From Bacillus sp. FJAT-45037 (GTDB lineage Bacteria; Bacillota; Bacilli; Bacillales; Bacillaceae_D), in assembly GCF_002797325.1 (NCBI RefSeq), contig NZ_KZ454938.1:2492267-2556266 (forward strand): a DNA stretch of 64,000 bases. The letters are read 5' to 3'. Shown here in pieces: positions 46,189 to 60,159 of this stretch. The translations under genes and the position numbers were made by a program. Under the pieces are notes generated by a model. It saw only the letters and a program-made list of their open reading frames with translations. It made no database searches and was not told the DNA's origin. The first letter of the stretch is position 1. Each line of letters opens with the position of its first letter.

Positions 46189-46202
46189 TCCAATCACTCC
46201 TC

Positions 46203-47306
46203 TTACTTTATGCAACTAGCTAATGTCGCTTCAGTTTCCACGATCGTTGTATTAATATTCTCCATTAGATCAATGTCATACGGACTATCCACCTTCCGTC
46301 CATTCTCCTTAAAAATACGGATGACAGGATGCGTGCTCATATTTCTATTTTGTTTCACAACAATCCCTAAACGGCCATCATTCAGTTTTACAGTGAGACC
46401 GACGGGGTAAATTGAGATCGTCTCTCTAAATGCTTCAATTAATTTTTTATCAAATAAGCGATCGGCACCAGCATAAAGCAACTCTAATCCTTCATGCGGA
46501 AGCATCGGCTTGCGGTAGACACGATGAGATGTCACAGCATCAAACACATCGGCAATGCCGATAATTTTGGCATACGGATGAATGAGATCTGCGCTTAATC
46601 CGCGCGGGTAGCCATTTCCATCAAGACGTTCATGATGTTGAAAGGCACAATGAGCAGCTAGAAGTGGGATGTTAGGGATGTCTCGCAACAAATCAAACCC
46701 TGCCCTAGCATGTGTTTTCACCAAATCAAACTCTTCTTTCTCTAGTCGACCAGGCTTGTTTAATACTTCAACAGGAATCGCCACTTTCCCCACATCATGG
46801 AGTAAGGCGCCAAGACCAATTTCTTGAAGTTGTTTTCTAGAAAAGCCAAGCTTCACTGCCAAGCCGAGGGAATATATTGTTACATTTAACGAGTGCGTAA
46901 AAATATAATTATCATAAATATATGTATCAGACAGCATTCCGAGCGCGTCCGTATTCCCTTGAATATCTTCTAAAATTGAATCGACAATCGATGAAAAACT
47001 TTTACTAACATGGTCCAGGTTCATTGTTTTATTTAAGGTCGCTTGTTCACTAATCGTTTTAAATTCATGTTTAATTGATTGTAGAGCGCGTTGCTTTGTC
47101 TCTTCTCTAATGACTGAGTCCACCAAAATATCCTCAGTCAACTGATCTTCAATATAGATAAAAAAGACACCGACATCAATTAATCTATCAAGTAAACGAT
47201 CGGTTAAGACAGCTCCTTTGTAAAGAAGTATCTGACCATTGTCGCTATATATATCTCTACCTAGCCTCACTCCAGGCTCTACACTTTTCACCGTCACTAA
47301 TCGCAT
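46203..47306 (-). CDS. HD-GYP domain cyclic-di-GMP phosphodiesterase
   Basis: 367 residues. The N-terminal part is a short beta-rich domain ([27 protein letters not shown]). The HD-GYP domain starts near residue 130: [11 protein letters not shown], then [16 protein letters not shown], which is the HHExxDGxGYP motif intact. The C-terminus is a small PilZ-like or SH3-like tail. It should hydrolyse cyclic di-GMP, a signal that favours matrix production. It ends 14 bases before thyA and may be cotranscribed with it. Confidence 0.88.
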   Translation of the reverse strand: MRLVTVKSVEPGVRLGRDIYSDNGQILLYKGAVLTDRLLDRLIDVGVFFIYIEDQLTEDILVDSVIREETKQRALQSIKHEFKTISEQATLNKTMNLDHVSKSFSSIVDSILEDIQGNTDALGMLSDTYIYDNYIFTHSLNVTIYSLGLAVKLGFSRKQLQEIGLGALLHDVGKVAIPVEVLNKPGRLEKEEFDLVKTHARAGFDLLRDIPNIPLLAAHCAFQHHERLDGNGYPRGLSADLIHPYAKIIGIADVFDAVTSHRVYRKPMLPHEGLELLYAGADRLFDKKLIEAFRETISIYPVGLTVKLNDGRLGIVVKQNRNMSTHPVIRIFKENGRKVDSPYDIDLMENINTTIVETEATLASCIK

Positions 47307-47544
47307 CCACTTCACCTAATCTCAATTATGAACTTTATTTTATTAAAAGTGTAACGTACTCCCAGCCTTAATAGAAGGGAAGAATGGAATATTTTGTGCC
47401 GATTTTTAGGAATGAGTGAAAAAGTATGACGCATCAAAACCATATAAAATACAGTGTTTCTAATTTAAGCTTGTCCCCAGATGGCAAAAGAAATAGCCTT
47501 GAAGAGGCCATCTATTCCTAAACTGCTTCTTCAAAGGCCCTAAT

Positions 47545-47853
47545 CTATTCGTATTTCATTTTAAGTAAAGCATCCTTGCCCTTCATCCCTGTTATAATGC
47601 CGAGTGCATTCGCTTCAAGCGTGACAGACTCCAGTGGGGCTTCTAGCAATTGTTCGATCGTACGCACCCCGACTGCGCGTCCTGCGACAATCTTACGGTC
47701 TTTTAATTTTGCATTTAATAAGGCGACGTCAAGCGCTCCACACATAATATAACCAACATCATTGGTCACCGCCATAAAATTTGTTTTCGGTAATTTTAAC
47801 GTGACAGCGATAAACGTCTCACCCTCTATCGTGATCGGGTTCATCTCAAGCAT
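47545..47853 (-). CDS. yunC: DUF1805 protein YunC
   Basis: 102 residues, mixed alpha/beta, with GYIMCGALDVALLNAKLKDR and AGRAVGVRTIEQLL, as in B. subtilis YunC. Function unknown. GAGTGG lies upstream. A weak hairpin (TTGAAGA / TCTTCAA with long loop) lies just beyond the stop. Confidence 0.82.
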   Translation of the reverse strand: MLEMNPITIEGETFIAVTLKLPKTNFMAVTNDVGYIMCGALDVALLNAKLKDRKIVAGRAVGVRTIEQLLEAPLESVTLEANALGIITGMKGKDALLKMKYE

Positions 47854-47930
47854 CTCTATCCACTCCTTTTCATCCAGTCATCGTTCTACATTATTACGAT
47901 ATGACTTGAAAAGAGAATGGGTGAACAGAC

Positions 47931-49301
47931 TTATGCCCAAATTTGTCCTAGCTTCCATGCCAAGATATCACGAAGGAGTTCTGGCATGAAATACTTCTTA
48001 TATTCTGAATCAGCAACCTCAGGGTAAAGATGTCCGAATGTGTACATATCTAGCGTCGCCAACGTGTATTCCTTCTGAAATTCAATGCTTCTTCCTTTAA
48101 CCAAAATATCTAACACTTGTTCATTTTTATCAAGCTCGACATCAATTCCAGTAAACATCATCCGACCTAAAATCTTTCCACGGAACCCAAAGCCTTTCAG
48201 TGCGAGCGTACGCATCTCTGATGTATAAGCCCGAAGGATCGTTTTATGCAATTGCTCTCCTGTGATCTTTACGACACATGGGTTAATCGGATGTGGACAA
48301 GACTGGTGGATGTCTCGTTTCGTAATCGGTCCTTTTTGAAATGACTGTAAGAGCACACCCGCGTTCATCATCCCGAGCTCTTCGTCACACCACTCAGTCA
48401 ACGCATCACATAATAGTTGCGTGGCGTCCGACTGTTCTTGCCATGATACCTCGAGTGGAAAAGGAATCGTCGCAACCTCATTCGCTAAAGCTAGGTTCGA
48501 TTTTTCTGTTAAATTCTCCAACAGGTCCTTCGTTCCCTGATCTTCTTTCAACATCAGACTAGGGTCGAGTAATAGCGCCTCATTAGCAACCACTGTTCGT
48601 GAATCGATATCAACATCGATCGTTACTTGTCCAAGATAGGCACCGTGCTTACCAGCTTGTGCAATCAGTGTTCCGTAACGACGCTTTCCTTTTTCCAGCA
48701 CATGATGGGTATGCGCGCCAAGAATCACGTCAATCCCTTCGACTTTTTCCGCTAGTTCTTCATCACGAAATAACCCTAAGTGCGACATCACAACAATAAC
48801 ATCGACTTCACTACGCAGCTCACTGACATAGCTTTTGATCGCATCAATTGGAGAAATAACCTCCCAATCTAATTGCTTGTAAAACTGTTTAAAAGGCGCT
48901 GTAGCCCCAATAAGAGCGATCTTGATCCCATTGGCTGTTGTATGGATTGTGTAAGGCTTTAGCCACTTGGGACGCTCTCCTTCAGTTGTATACAAATTGG
49001 AAATGAGCACCGAAAAATTCGCCTCATCATATAATGTATGTAGATCTTCATGAGAAAACGTAATGCCTTCATTATTCCCTATCGTTGCATAATCAACAGT
49101 TGCTTCGTTTAACAATTGGATATTCCCTTTACCTGATGTCGCTTCTGTCATCACATGACTTCGATCAGCGTGATCACCAATATCAACATAAATCGTATTT
49201 TTATCGCGGTGATCCTTGATGTAGGCAACGATCTTAGACCAAGTTTCAAACCCGCTATGAATATCATTTGTATGAAATAATGTCACTCTCTCTATCGACA
49301 T
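47931..49301 (-). CDS. yunD: Metallophosphatase / 5'-nucleotidase-like YunD
   Basis: 456 residues. The calcineurin-like domain has LFHTNDIHSGFE, VDIGDHADRS, IGNNEG, VVMSHLG and GAHTHH, all the metal ligands of the 5'-nucleotidase family. A C-terminal domain with MNAGVL and the substrate-stacking region follows. No signal peptide is seen, so it acts inside the cell. ATG at 49301 has AGAGGAG upstream. Confidence 0.88.
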   Translation of the reverse strand: MSIERVTLFHTNDIHSGFETWSKIVAYIKDHRDKNTIYVDIGDHADRSHVMTEATSGKGNIQLLNEATVDYATIGNNEGITFSHEDLHTLYDEANFSVLISNLYTTEGERPKWLKPYTIHTTANGIKIALIGATAPFKQFYKQLDWEVISPIDAIKSYVSELRSEVDVIVVMSHLGLFRDEELAEKVEGIDVILGAHTHHVLEKGKRRYGTLIAQAGKHGAYLGQVTIDVDIDSRTVVANEALLLDPSLMLKEDQGTKDLLENLTEKSNLALANEVATIPFPLEVSWQEQSDATQLLCDALTEWCDEELGMMNAGVLLQSFQKGPITKRDIHQSCPHPINPCVVKITGEQLHKTILRAYTSEMRTLALKGFGFRGKILGRMMFTGIDVELDKNEQVLDILVKGRSIEFQKEYTLATLDMYTFGHLYPEVADSEYKKYFMPELLRDILAWKLGQIWA

Positions 49302-49314
49302 CCTTAACTCCTCT

Positions 49315-50139
49315 CTAATTCCCATTAACGCCTTGATAAATTAATCGTAACGCAGCTAGCACTAAAAACAGACGAAGAATGATAAGTAAGGCCGTGCTTG
49401 ATAAACGTTTGTTAATCGCAGCTCCTACGATTCCACCAATATAAGCCCCTGGAATAAGGGCTAGTGCATAGAGCCAGTTCACATTCCCGAGTAAAATATG
49501 AGAAATTGAACTTAACATCGCCGAAAGTAAGATCATAAACATTGATGTCGCAATCGCTAGATGTGCAGGGAAATGAAAAAGGATAATCATCGCAGGGACC
49601 ATTAAAGATCCTCCGCCGATTCCAAATAACCCCGACAATATCCCCACCATCGCTGCGATCATTATCGCTACAACCGGACGATAACCATACACATTTTTCT
49701 GACCTTTGTCATCATTATAGACATACGTCATCGCTCGATTAGATAGCGGCCTCGGTTTCAAATAAGGTCTGATTGTTAAAATTGCTGCTACAACAAGCAT
49801 AAATAAGCCAAAATAAATCATAAACGGTTCGACTTCTAAAAAGCGGTTCAGCCAAACACCAACTAACGCTCCAGGTCCGCTCCCCATAAAAAAGAGGAAT
49901 CCACTTCTGTAATCCACTTTTCCTTGTTTAACGTAAGCGAACGTCGAGGATAATCCTGTGAAGATCATAATTAATAAAGACGTACCAACCGCCACTTGCG
50001 GAGTGATTCCTGCTAATATACCGACAGAACTACTTAGAAGTAGAAGTGCTGGTACGACAATAATCCCACCACCCAATCCGAGTAGACTGCCTATCGTCCC
50101 TGCAAGTAAGCCAACTAAAACGAGGATTCCCCACTCCAT
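49315..50139 (-). CDS. yunE: TauE/SafE-family membrane exporter YunE
   Basis: 274 residues, eight hydrophobic helices, with two family repeats that each carry a GxxSGLxGxGGG-like motif: TIGSLLGLGGGIIVVPALL and GILSGLFGIGGGSLMVPAMI. The family moves sulfite, sulfonates or other small anions. In B. subtilis it follows yunF in the same order. Confidence 0.88.
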   Translation of the reverse strand: MEWGILVLVGLLAGTIGSLLGLGGGIIVVPALLLLSSSVGILAGITPQVAVGTSLLIMIFTGLSSTFAYVKQGKVDYRSGFLFFMGSGPGALVGVWLNRFLEVEPFMIYFGLFMLVVAAILTIRPYLKPRPLSNRAMTYVYNDDKGQKNVYGYRPVVAIMIAAMVGILSGLFGIGGGSLMVPAMIILFHFPAHLAIATSMFMILLSAMLSSISHILLGNVNWLYALALIPGAYIGGIVGAAINKRLSSTALLIILRLFLVLAALRLIYQGVNGN

Positions 50140-50164
50140 GAAGCAGACACTTCCTTTACTACTA

Positions 50165-51013
50165 TTATTCCGAAAATAAATCGAGTTGTCTAGGGGCGAG
50201 CCCTATGTATTCGATCCCGAGTAATGAAATCATATCTTTGGCACTTTGAGCCGCATGACCACCAGAGTTATTATTAAAAATCATATAAATCTGCTTTGTC
50301 TCTTTCTCAAGCTGCCTAAGATACCCTTCCCACTCTTTTAACTCATGTTTCTTGTATTCATACAGGTAACGAACATCACGCCACGATCCGTTCCCAGGAT
50401 CATTCCAGCCATAACGATTGCGGCCGTGAAGACGGATGAGCGTTTTCTCTCTGTGCGTGGCATGTACCACCGTAGGAATCGATCCAACACCCGCATCCGG
50501 TTCATCACATATGCTGTGAATCCATTGTTCTTCTTCCATAAAGGAAAGAGTTCGTTCTCGCGTCTCAGGTGTAAACCAAGTTTGATTGCGAAACTCCAAG
50601 GCAGCAGGGACTGATAGCAACTTTTCTTTGACATACCGAACATACATCACATGCTCTTTTTTGCAATCAAACCAAGGTGGAAATTGAACGAGCACCATAG
50701 CAAGCTTATTGGACTCGATAAGTGGGACCAGAGAAGCTAAGAACGCATCAAACATTTCCTCTCTTGACTCAAAAGGCGCATACCCTTTCTGGTGACCCGT
50801 CATTCCTTGGTACGCCTTAACAATAAATTGAAAATTACTTGGCGTTTCACGGGCCCATTTTTCCATATTGCGCAAGGGTTGTACAGCATAAAACGAAGCA
50901 TCGAGTTCAACAATAGGAAAATGACTGGCATATGTTTGTAATTTCATATGACCTGGTATGCCTTCATATAAGTCATCATGATCTCCCCACCCTGCTAATC
51001 CAATTGTTATCAA
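50165..51013 (-). CDS. yunF: DUF72 protein YunF
   Basis: About 282 residues. It is a TIM-barrel-like DUF72 protein with GLAGWGDHDDLYEG, FPIVELDASFYAVQP, QFIVKAYQGMTGH, ALEFRNQTWF and IRLHGRN. Function not established. TTG at 51013 is preferred (AAAGGTGAG just upstream); a GTG three codons earlier is possible. Confidence 0.85.
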   Translation of the reverse strand: MITIGLAGWGDHDDLYEGIPGHMKLQTYASHFPIVELDASFYAVQPLRNMEKWARETPSNFQFIVKAYQGMTGHQKGYAPFESREEMFDAFLASLVPLIESNKLAMVLVQFPPWFDCKKEHVMYVRYVKEKLLSVPAALEFRNQTWFTPETRERTLSFMEEEQWIHSICDEPDAGVGSIPTVVHATHREKTLIRLHGRNRYGWNDPGNGSWRDVRYLYEYKKHELKEWEGYLRQLEKETKQIYMIFNNNSGGHAAQSAKDMISLLGIEYIGLAPRQLDLFSE

Positions 51014-51081
51014 CGAACTCACCTTTCCTTTATGTAGAAGATCCAATCATGTAAGGTTGGTTATTTTTTTATGTAGAAAAG

Positions 51082-51110
51082 AAAAGCGAATCCACATTGG
51101 ACTCGCTTTT
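51082..51110 (-). terminator. Terminator of the suf operon
   Basis: AAAAGCGA-g-TCCA and TGGA-t-TCGCTTTT pair across a short loop, 20 bases past the sufB stop, with T-rich sequence after. Confidence 0.85.
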
Positions 51111-51129
51111 CTGTCGTTCTAACAAGACA

Positions 51130-52527
51130 TTACCCGATAGAACCTTCCATTTCGAACTTAATGAGACGATTCATCTCAACCGCATATTCCATTGGAAGTT
51201 CTTTTGTAAATGGTTCGATGAAGCCCATTACAATCATCTCTGTTGCTTCTTGCTCAGAAATCCCACGGCTCATTAAGTAGAAGAGTTGATCTTCAGATAC
51301 TTTTGAAACCGTCGCTTCATGCTCAAGAGTGATGTTGTTATTTAGGATTTCATTGTATGGGATCGTATCAGACGTTGATTTGTTATCCATAATCAACGTA
51401 TCACACTCAATCTTAGATTTTGACCCTTCAGATTTGCGACCGAAGTTACAAATTCCACGGTACGTTACTTTACCGCCATGTTTTGAGATCGATTTTGAAA
51501 CGATCGTTGATGAACAATTAGGCGCTAAATGATGAACTTTAGCTCCTGCATCTTGATGTTGACCTTTACCTGCAATCGCGATCGAAAGGATGGTACCTTT
51601 TGCGCCTTCCCCACGCATCACAACAGCTGGATATTTCATTGTTAATTTTGAACCGATGTTACCATCAACCCATTCCATTGTCGCACCAGCATCTGCAACC
51701 GCACGCTTCGTTACAAGGTTAAAGATGTTTGGAGCCCAGTTTTGGATCGTTGTATAACGACAGTAAGCATTCTTTTTAACAATGATCTCAACAACCGCAC
51801 TATGAAGTGAGTTCGTTGAATAAACTGGCGCTGTACACCCTTCAACATAGTGTACGGAGCTATCTTCGTCCGCAATGATTAATGTACGTTCAAATTGACC
51901 CATGTTCTCAGAGTTAATACGGAAATAAGCTTGTAGTGGCGTATCTGATTTAACACCTTTAGGTACGTAGATAAACGATCCACCAGACCAAACCGCAGAG
52001 TTTAACGCTGCGAACTTGTTATCTGTCGGAGGAATAATCGTACCAAAATGCTCTCTGAAAATTTCTTCATGTTCACGAAGAGCATTATCTGTATCCGTGA
52101 AAAGAATTCCTTGTTCAGTAAGCTCTTCTTTCATGCTGTGGTACACAACTTCTGATTCGTACTGAGCCGATACCCCTGCAAGATACTTTTGCTCTGCTTC
52201 TGGAATCCCTAACTTATCAAACGTGTTCTTGATTTCTTCAGGTACTTCATCCCAAGACTTCTCTGATTTCTCAGAAGGCTTAACATAGTACGTGATCTCA
52301 TCAAAGTTTAGATCAGTAAGGTCGCCACCCCATTGAGGCATTGGCATTTTGTAAAATTGCTCTAACGACTTCAAACGGAAATCAAGCATCCATTGTGGTT
52401 CGCTTTTCATACGTGAAATTTCTTCTACGATCTCACGAGTTAAGCCACGTTTTGAACGGAAGATTGAGACATCGCGATCCGAGAACCCGTATTTGTATTC
52501 ACCGATTTCAGGCATTTTTTTAGCCAT
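51130..52527 (-). CDS. sufB: SufB, iron-sulfur cluster scaffold subunit
   Basis: 465 residues with the SufB core: [39 protein letters not shown] and PYNEI. With SufC and SufD it builds the cluster on the SufBC2D complex. ATG at 52527 has AAGGAGG upstream. Last gene of the operon. Confidence 0.96.
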   Translation of the reverse strand: MAKKMPEIGEYKYGFSDRDVSIFRSKRGLTREIVEEISRMKSEPQWMLDFRLKSLEQFYKMPMPQWGGDLTDLNFDEITYYVKPSEKSEKSWDEVPEEIKNTFDKLGIPEAEQKYLAGVSAQYESEVVYHSMKEELTEQGILFTDTDNALREHEEIFREHFGTIIPPTDNKFAALNSAVWSGGSFIYVPKGVKSDTPLQAYFRINSENMGQFERTLIIADEDSSVHYVEGCTAPVYSTNSLHSAVVEIIVKKNAYCRYTTIQNWAPNIFNLVTKRAVADAGATMEWVDGNIGSKLTMKYPAVVMRGEGAKGTILSIAIAGKGQHQDAGAKVHHLAPNCSSTIVSKSISKHGGKVTYRGICNFGRKSEGSKSKIECDTLIMDNKSTSDTIPYNEILNNNITLEHEATVSKVSEDQLFYLMSRGISEQEATEMIVMGFIEPFTKELPMEYAVEMNRLIKFEMEGSIG

Positions 52528-52598
52528 TTCGGAAACCTCCTTAGATTTACGCTCGCACAAATTTTAATTAAATATTATGATCCGCGCGAGCGTTTATT

Positions 52599-55547
<2,949 letters not shown>

Positions 55548-55614
55548 ACATATCCACCCTTTACTGTTGATTCGTTCATTCGCTATTGTACTTGAACGTT
55601 ATGTTACACGTGAA

Positions 55615-56400
55615 TTAAGCTTCTTGGTTTACACGCTCGTCTTCAATGCCAAGTTCTTCTTTAATCCAGTCGTAACCTTCTGCTTCAAGACGCTTAGCTA
55701 ATTCAGAACCACCAGACTTCACAATACGTCCTTGCATCATTACGTGTACTTTATCAGGCGTGATGTAGTCAAGTAGACGTTGGTAGTGAGTGATGATTAG
55801 GCAACCAAACTCAGAGCTACGCATCGCATTAATACCTTTTGATACAACTTTAAGTGCATCGATATCTAAACCTGAATCAATTTCATCAAGGACCGCAAGC
55901 TTTGGCTCAAGCATCATTAGTTGAAGAATCTCATTACGTTTTTTCTCTCCGCCTGAGAAGCCTTCATTTAAATAACGTTGTGCAAATTGTTGATCCATTT
56001 CAAGAAGATCCATTTTCTCATCTAGTTTACGAATAAACTTCATCAATGAGATTTCGTCACCCTCTTCACGTCCTGCATTGATTGCAGAGCGTAAGAAGTC
56101 TGCGTTTGTAATCCCGCTGATTTCTGAAGGATACTGCATAGCTAGGAAAAGACCTGCTTTTGCACGCTCGTCTACTTCCATACTAAGAACATCTTCACCT
56201 TTCATCGTGACAGATCCACTTGTGATTTCATATTTAGGGTGACCCATAATAGCTGACGCTAGAGTTGATTTACCTGTTCCGTTTGGTCCCATGATAGCGT
56301 GGATTTCTCCACCGTTAACTTCAATACTGAAGCCTTTAAGAATTTCCTTACCTTCAATTGAAACGTGTAAGTTCTCGATCTTTAAGAATGGTACTGACAT
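55615..56400 (-). CDS. sufC: SufC, ATPase of the iron-sulfur assembly complex
   Basis: 261 residues, ABC-type ATPase: Walker [10 protein letters not shown], signature [11 protein letters not shown], Walker [13 protein letters not shown]. It is soluble and drives SufBD rather than transport. ATG at 56400 has GGAGGT upstream. First gene of sufCDSUB. Confidence 0.97.
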   Translation of the reverse strand: MSVPFLKIENLHVSIEGKEILKGFSIEVNGGEIHAIMGPNGTGKSTLASAIMGHPKYEITSGSVTMKGEDVLSMEVDERAKAGLFLAMQYPSEISGITNADFLRSAINAGREEGDEISLMKFIRKLDEKMDLLEMDQQFAQRYLNEGFSGGEKKRNEILQLMMLEPKLAVLDEIDSGLDIDALKVVSKGINAMRSSEFGCLIITHYQRLLDYITPDKVHVMMQGRIVKSGGSELAKRLEAEGYDWIKEELGIEDERVNQEA

Positions 56401-56585
56401 CTCTATGACCTCCAAATTATCTCGCTTTTTAAAAAAGCACTTTGATTTCGAATTATCTCGAATTATTCTCAATCTATTCTCATTACAATCTTATAACAAA
56501 TCCAAGATAAGTTCAAGGTAACAAGACTGCTTGAGTATAATCAACCTAAACAACTTACTTCATTATAATACATCTCTCTATACAC

Positions 56586-56622
56586 AAAGAGGGTGGCACC
56601 AGTTGACGGCACCCCCCTCTTC
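56586..56622 (-). terminator. Hairpin terminator of the 56643 small gene
   Basis: A GC-rich stem (AGAGGG-GGTGCC type arms) with a seven-base loop lies 20 bases past the small gene's stop and upstream of sufC. Confidence 0.6.
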
Positions 56623-56642
56623 TCTTTTCTAAAATAAATATC

Positions 56643-56828
56643 TTACGCGTGATGTTGATTGAATTCTTTGACCATTTCATTGCAGCGCTTGTATTCCTCG
56701 TCGCGAGCTTTCTCAATTTCCATTCTCTTATCGAGATTACGATTATACTCCTGGTAACCTACTCCATGTGCAGAATGCATTGCTTTTTCCATATCGCTCG
56801 TATACGCAGCGTCTAATGATTGGATAAT
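56643..56828 (-). CDS. Small helical hypothetical protein with possible ATT start
   Basis: 61 residues, charged and helical (YQEYNRNLDKRMEIEKARDEEYKRC read in two parts), no membrane segment. An in-frame TGA lies just two codons upstream of the reading frame's start. The only strong ribosome site, AGAAGGGA, points to an ATT codon at 56828, seven bases on. The first ATG is 12 codons later, at 56792, with only a weak GAGCG near it. Either start is possible. Function unknown. Confidence 0.55.
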   Translation of the reverse strand: MIQSLDAAYTSDMEKAMHSAHGVGYQEYNRNLDKRMEIEKARDEEYKRCNEMVKEFNQHHA

Positions 56829-57000
56829 GAATCAATCCCTTCTCTTCTGATGGACTAATCATACCATGAACGCTTTAATTGAACAAAGCGCAAAAAAGAG
56901 GCTGAGGTTCCTTTATCGGGATTCAGTACACCTATAGTATTGTCAGAAAACTTTACAGTAGAATACCTCTTGATAGCGACGTTTTTCTAGTAGTCCCATA

Positions 57001-57384
57001 TTAATTTTTCGATTTATTTCCATTTCCACCAAGCTCAGTCAATGCTTCTTGAACCAATGTAACAGCTTGACTCATCGCTGCTCCACCACCAAATGCGGCA
57101 GTGACACCGACTGCTTCTAAGATCTCTTCTTCTGTACATCCCTGGTCTAGACACCCTTTTGTATGATAAATAATGCAATATTCATCTTGGGAAAACACAC
57201 TAATTCCTAGTGCAATCATTTGTTTTTCTTTTTGTGTCAGCTTCCCCTTCGCAAAACAAGCCTCAGTAAAGTCATTATATTTTTTCGCGATGTCTGGCAT
57301 TTTCTCTGCAAAGTGGCCTAAGCCTTCTTTATAATCAAGTAACGCCATTTCAATGGCACCTGATTGTTGTTGCTCTTGATCCAT
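57001..57384 (-). CDS. yurZ: Carboxymuconolactone decarboxylase-family protein YurZ
   Basis: 127 residues of the AhpD-like fold: [34 protein letters not shown], then [18 protein letters not shown]. The family's usual CxxC before the histidine is reduced to a single Cys (CIIYH), so a peroxide-reducing role is doubtful. Same place as yurZ near sufC in B. subtilis. Confidence 0.82.
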   Translation of the reverse strand: MDQEQQQSGAIEMALLDYKEGLGHFAEKMPDIAKKYNDFTEACFAKGKLTQKEKQMIALGISVFSQDEYCIIYHTKGCLDQGCTEEEILEAVGVTAAFGGGAAMSQAVTLVQEALTELGGNGNKSKN

Positions 57385-57450
57385 TCCAATTCCCTCCTCG
57401 AATTAATTCTAGTTCAAGGGTAGTATCTGTGGATTACTTTTCCTTTATAC

Positions 57451-57480
57451 AAAAAAAGAGCACCACGAAGGTACTCTTTT
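57451..57480 (-). terminator. Terminator of metQ
   Basis: AAAGAG-t-ACC and GGT-g-CTCTTT around TTCGT, then a run of T, just past the metQ stop. Confidence 0.8.
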
Positions 57481-57487
57481 AAATCAA

Positions 57488-58351
57488 TTATTGGTCGGTT
57501 AATGGAATAACCGCTCCATCGTATCGCTCATTGATGAAGTCTTGGATTTGTTGTGATTGAAGAATTTCTTTTAATTTTAGAATTTCAGGACGCTCTTGAT
57601 CTTCAGAACGGACAACGATTAAGTTTGGTTGAAGAACATCTTCATGCTCAAACGCAATTCCGTATTGATCGATATCTACTCCACCTTCAAGTGCATAGTT
57701 CGTATTAATGACAACCGCATCTCCTTCGCCGCTCTCAAATGACGGAGCAAGCATGCGAGCTTCTACTTGAGTTGAACCGAATTGTAGGTCCTTTGGGTTT
57801 GAAGAAATATCATCAATTGTTGCTAGTTGACCTTCTTCCACATCAAGTTCGATTAATCCTGCACGTTCAAAAATCGGTAAGATACGTCCATGGTCACTAA
57901 TCGAGTTGCTCATAATGATGGTTGCACCTTCTGGAAGTTCATCTAAAGTCGCATATTCTTTTGAGTAGACGCCGATTGGCTCTGCATGAACAGCTCCAAC
58001 GCTCTCAAAATCATAACCATTTTCATCGATTTGCATTGCTAAATATCCAGGTGTTTGGAAGTAGTTTGCATCAATTTCCTCGTCACGTAATGCATGGTTA
58101 GGTAAAATGTAATCTTGGAATACTTCGATTTCTAAATCAATGCCTTCTTCAGCAAGTAAGCTTTGCGCTTCTTCAAGAATTTCAGCATGTGGTACGGCAG
58201 AAGCCCCAACGACTAATGTCGAGTTTTCTTCACTTGATGACCCACCGTCTACATTTTCTTCTGACGTTTCCTCTTCTGCTCCTCCACAAGCAACGAGTGA
58301 TACAGATAGTGCTGCAGCTGCAATGACACTTAAAAATTTCTTCATTTTCAT
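57488..58351 (-). CDS. metQ: Methionine-binding lipoprotein
   Basis: 287 residues, lipobox LVACGG (Cys22 region), an acidic linker, then VVGASAVPHAEIL, NYFQTPGYLAMQI and NTNYALEGG, typical of the NlpA/MetQ family. It captures methionine outside the cell for MetNP. Third gene of the metNPQ operon under SAM control. Confidence 0.92.
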   Translation of the reverse strand: MKMKKFLSVIAAAALSVSLVACGGAEEETSEENVDGGSSSEENSTLVVGASAVPHAEILEEAQSLLAEEGIDLEIEVFQDYILPNHALRDEEIDANYFQTPGYLAMQIDENGYDFESVGAVHAEPIGVYSKEYATLDELPEGATIIMSNSISDHGRILPIFERAGLIELDVEEGQLATIDDISSNPKDLQFGSTQVEARMLAPSFESGEGDAVVINTNYALEGGVDIDQYGIAFEHEDVLQPNLIVVRSEDQERPEILKLKEILQSQQIQDFINERYDGAVIPLTDQ

Positions 58352-58359
58352 TTCTCCCC

Positions 58360-59028
58360 TTATCGTTTATCTGTTTTATTTGTAAAATAATCACCAAACC
58401 ATTGGATCAAAAAGACGACCAATAGAATGGCAATCGTTGCTACTAAAGTAATTTGACTGTTGTTGCGCTGGAACCCTTCAAGGTAGGCATAGTGACCAAG
58501 TCCACCTGCACCGATCACGCCTGCCATCGCCGTGTAACTGACTAAGGCAATCGCCGTGACTGTGATACCTGAGATTAAAGCTGGCATCGATTCAGGAATC
58601 AACACTTTACGAATGATCGTCCAATTGCTCGCGCCCATTGATTGTGACGCTTCGATTACACCTTTATCGATCTCTCTAAGCGCAATTTCTACCATACGAG
58701 CATAGAAAGGAGCGGCGCCAATTATTAAAGCTGGTAAAGCCGCGTTAGCCCCCAGCATAGATCCTGTTAATGCTCTAGTGAACGGAATTAATAAGACAAT
58801 TAAAATAATAAATGGAATAGACCTAAACACATTGACAACAAACCCCGTCACACGGTTCACTAAGTAATTTTCCCACATGTGGCCTTTACTTGTCAGATAC
58901 AACACTAACCCTAAAATAATACCTATGATGAACGTTGCTAGAACGGAGATGGATGTCATATAAATGGTCTCCACTGTGGCATCCCACAAGCGATCCCATC
59001 TTACATCGCCAAGGAATTGATCAGGCAT
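58360..59028 (-). CDS. metP: Methionine ABC transporter permease
   Basis: 222 residues, five membrane helices, and the permease loop EASQSMGASNWTIIRKVLIPESMP that contacts the ATPase. Overlaps the end of metN by eight bases. Confidence 0.93.
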   Translation of the reverse strand: MPDQFLGDVRWDRLWDATVETIYMTSISVLATFIIGIILGLVLYLTSKGHMWENYLVNRVTGFVVNVFRSIPFIILIVLLIPFTRALTGSMLGANAALPALIIGAAPFYARMVEIALREIDKGVIEASQSMGASNWTIIRKVLIPESMPALISGITVTAIALVSYTAMAGVIGAGGLGHYAYLEGFQRNNSQITLVATIAILLVVFLIQWFGDYFTNKTDKR

Positions 59029-60046
59029 ATGTGATCACCTCCACTTCCACTTTTTTCTCTCGGATAAATTCAATCGCACGTTCAATCTCTTGTTTGTCAC
59101 CATTTAAAGCCACAAACAATGTTCCATATGAACCTTCATGAATTTTTGTAATCTTCCCTTGTACAATGTTTACTTCAATATCAAACGTACGAATAATTTG
59201 AGTGATAAGCGGACTTTCTGTTTCTTCCCCGACAAACGTCAGTTGAACAATCTGACCTTCAGGATAATCAACTAACATTTGCTTACTAGCATCCGTTGTT
59301 TCTTCTGGCTCGGTAATTTGTTTAACGAATTCTTTCGTCATTTGTTCTTTTGGTTTTCGGAACACCTCTAAGACAGGCCCTTGTTCAACCACTTTCCCCG
59401 CATCCATCACAGCTACTTGATGACAAATCTTTCGAATCACATGCATCTCATGCGTAATCAAGACAATCGTGAGCCCTAACTTCTTGTTAATGTCTACGAG
59501 TAAGTCGAGAATCGAATCGGTCGTTTTCGGGTCTAGTGCTGAAGTTGCTTCATCACATAATAAAACTTTCGGATTGTTTGCAAGAGCACGAGCAATTCCT
59601 ACTCGCTGCTTTTGCCCCCCACTTAACTGAGACGGATAACTCTCTCCGCGACCTTCTAATCCTACAAGCTCAATCAGTTCGTTCACTCGCGTCTCTCGAT
59701 CTTTTTTTGCAACTCCTGCAATTTCAAGCGGGAATGCAATGTTTTCACGAACCGTGCGTGACCACAGAAGATTAAAGTGCTGAAAAATCATTCCGATTTC
59801 CTGGCGAGCTTTACGTAACTCTTTCGTTGACAAGGTCGACAACTGTTTTCCTGCGACAATGACATCTCCTTCTGTTGGACGTTCTAGCATATTTAACATA
59901 CGAATTAACGTACTTTTACCTGCTCCACTATAGCCAATCACACCAAAAATTTCGCCTTCCCCAATCGTCAGATCGACTCCATCAACAGCGTGCACAGGGC
60001 CATTCCTTGTTTCGAATCGTTTACGAATCGCTCGTAACGAGATCAT
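59021..60046 (-). CDS. metN: Methionine ABC transporter ATPase
   Basis: 341 residues: Walker A GYSGAGKST, signature LSGGQKQRVGIARAL, Walker B VLLCDEATSALD, then a C-terminal NIL domain (from about residue 265) that senses methionine and slows import. ATG at 60046 has GGGGA upstream. The leader carries a SAM-I riboswitch. Confidence 0.95.
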   Translation of the reverse strand: MISLRAIRKRFETRNGPVHAVDGVDLTIGEGEIFGVIGYSGAGKSTLIRMLNMLERPTEGDVIVAGKQLSTLSTKELRKARQEIGMIFQHFNLLWSRTVRENIAFPLEIAGVAKKDRETRVNELIELVGLEGRGESYPSQLSGGQKQRVGIARALANNPKVLLCDEATSALDPKTTDSILDLLVDINKKLGLTIVLITHEMHVIRKICHQVAVMDAGKVVEQGPVLEVFRKPKEQMTKEFVKQITEPEETTDASKQMLVDYPEGQIVQLTFVGEETESPLITQIIRTFDIEVNIVQGKITKIHEGSYGTLFVALNGDKQEIERAIEFIREKKVEVEVITYA

Positions 60047-60159
60047 ATGAATCCCCACTTTCTTTCTTGTCTAGCATCTTCACCCAAATACCGCACTAAA
60101 GGGTTGAAAGTGTACATTGCTAACACTTTTATTGATTACGTGACAACTATTCAAAATAG

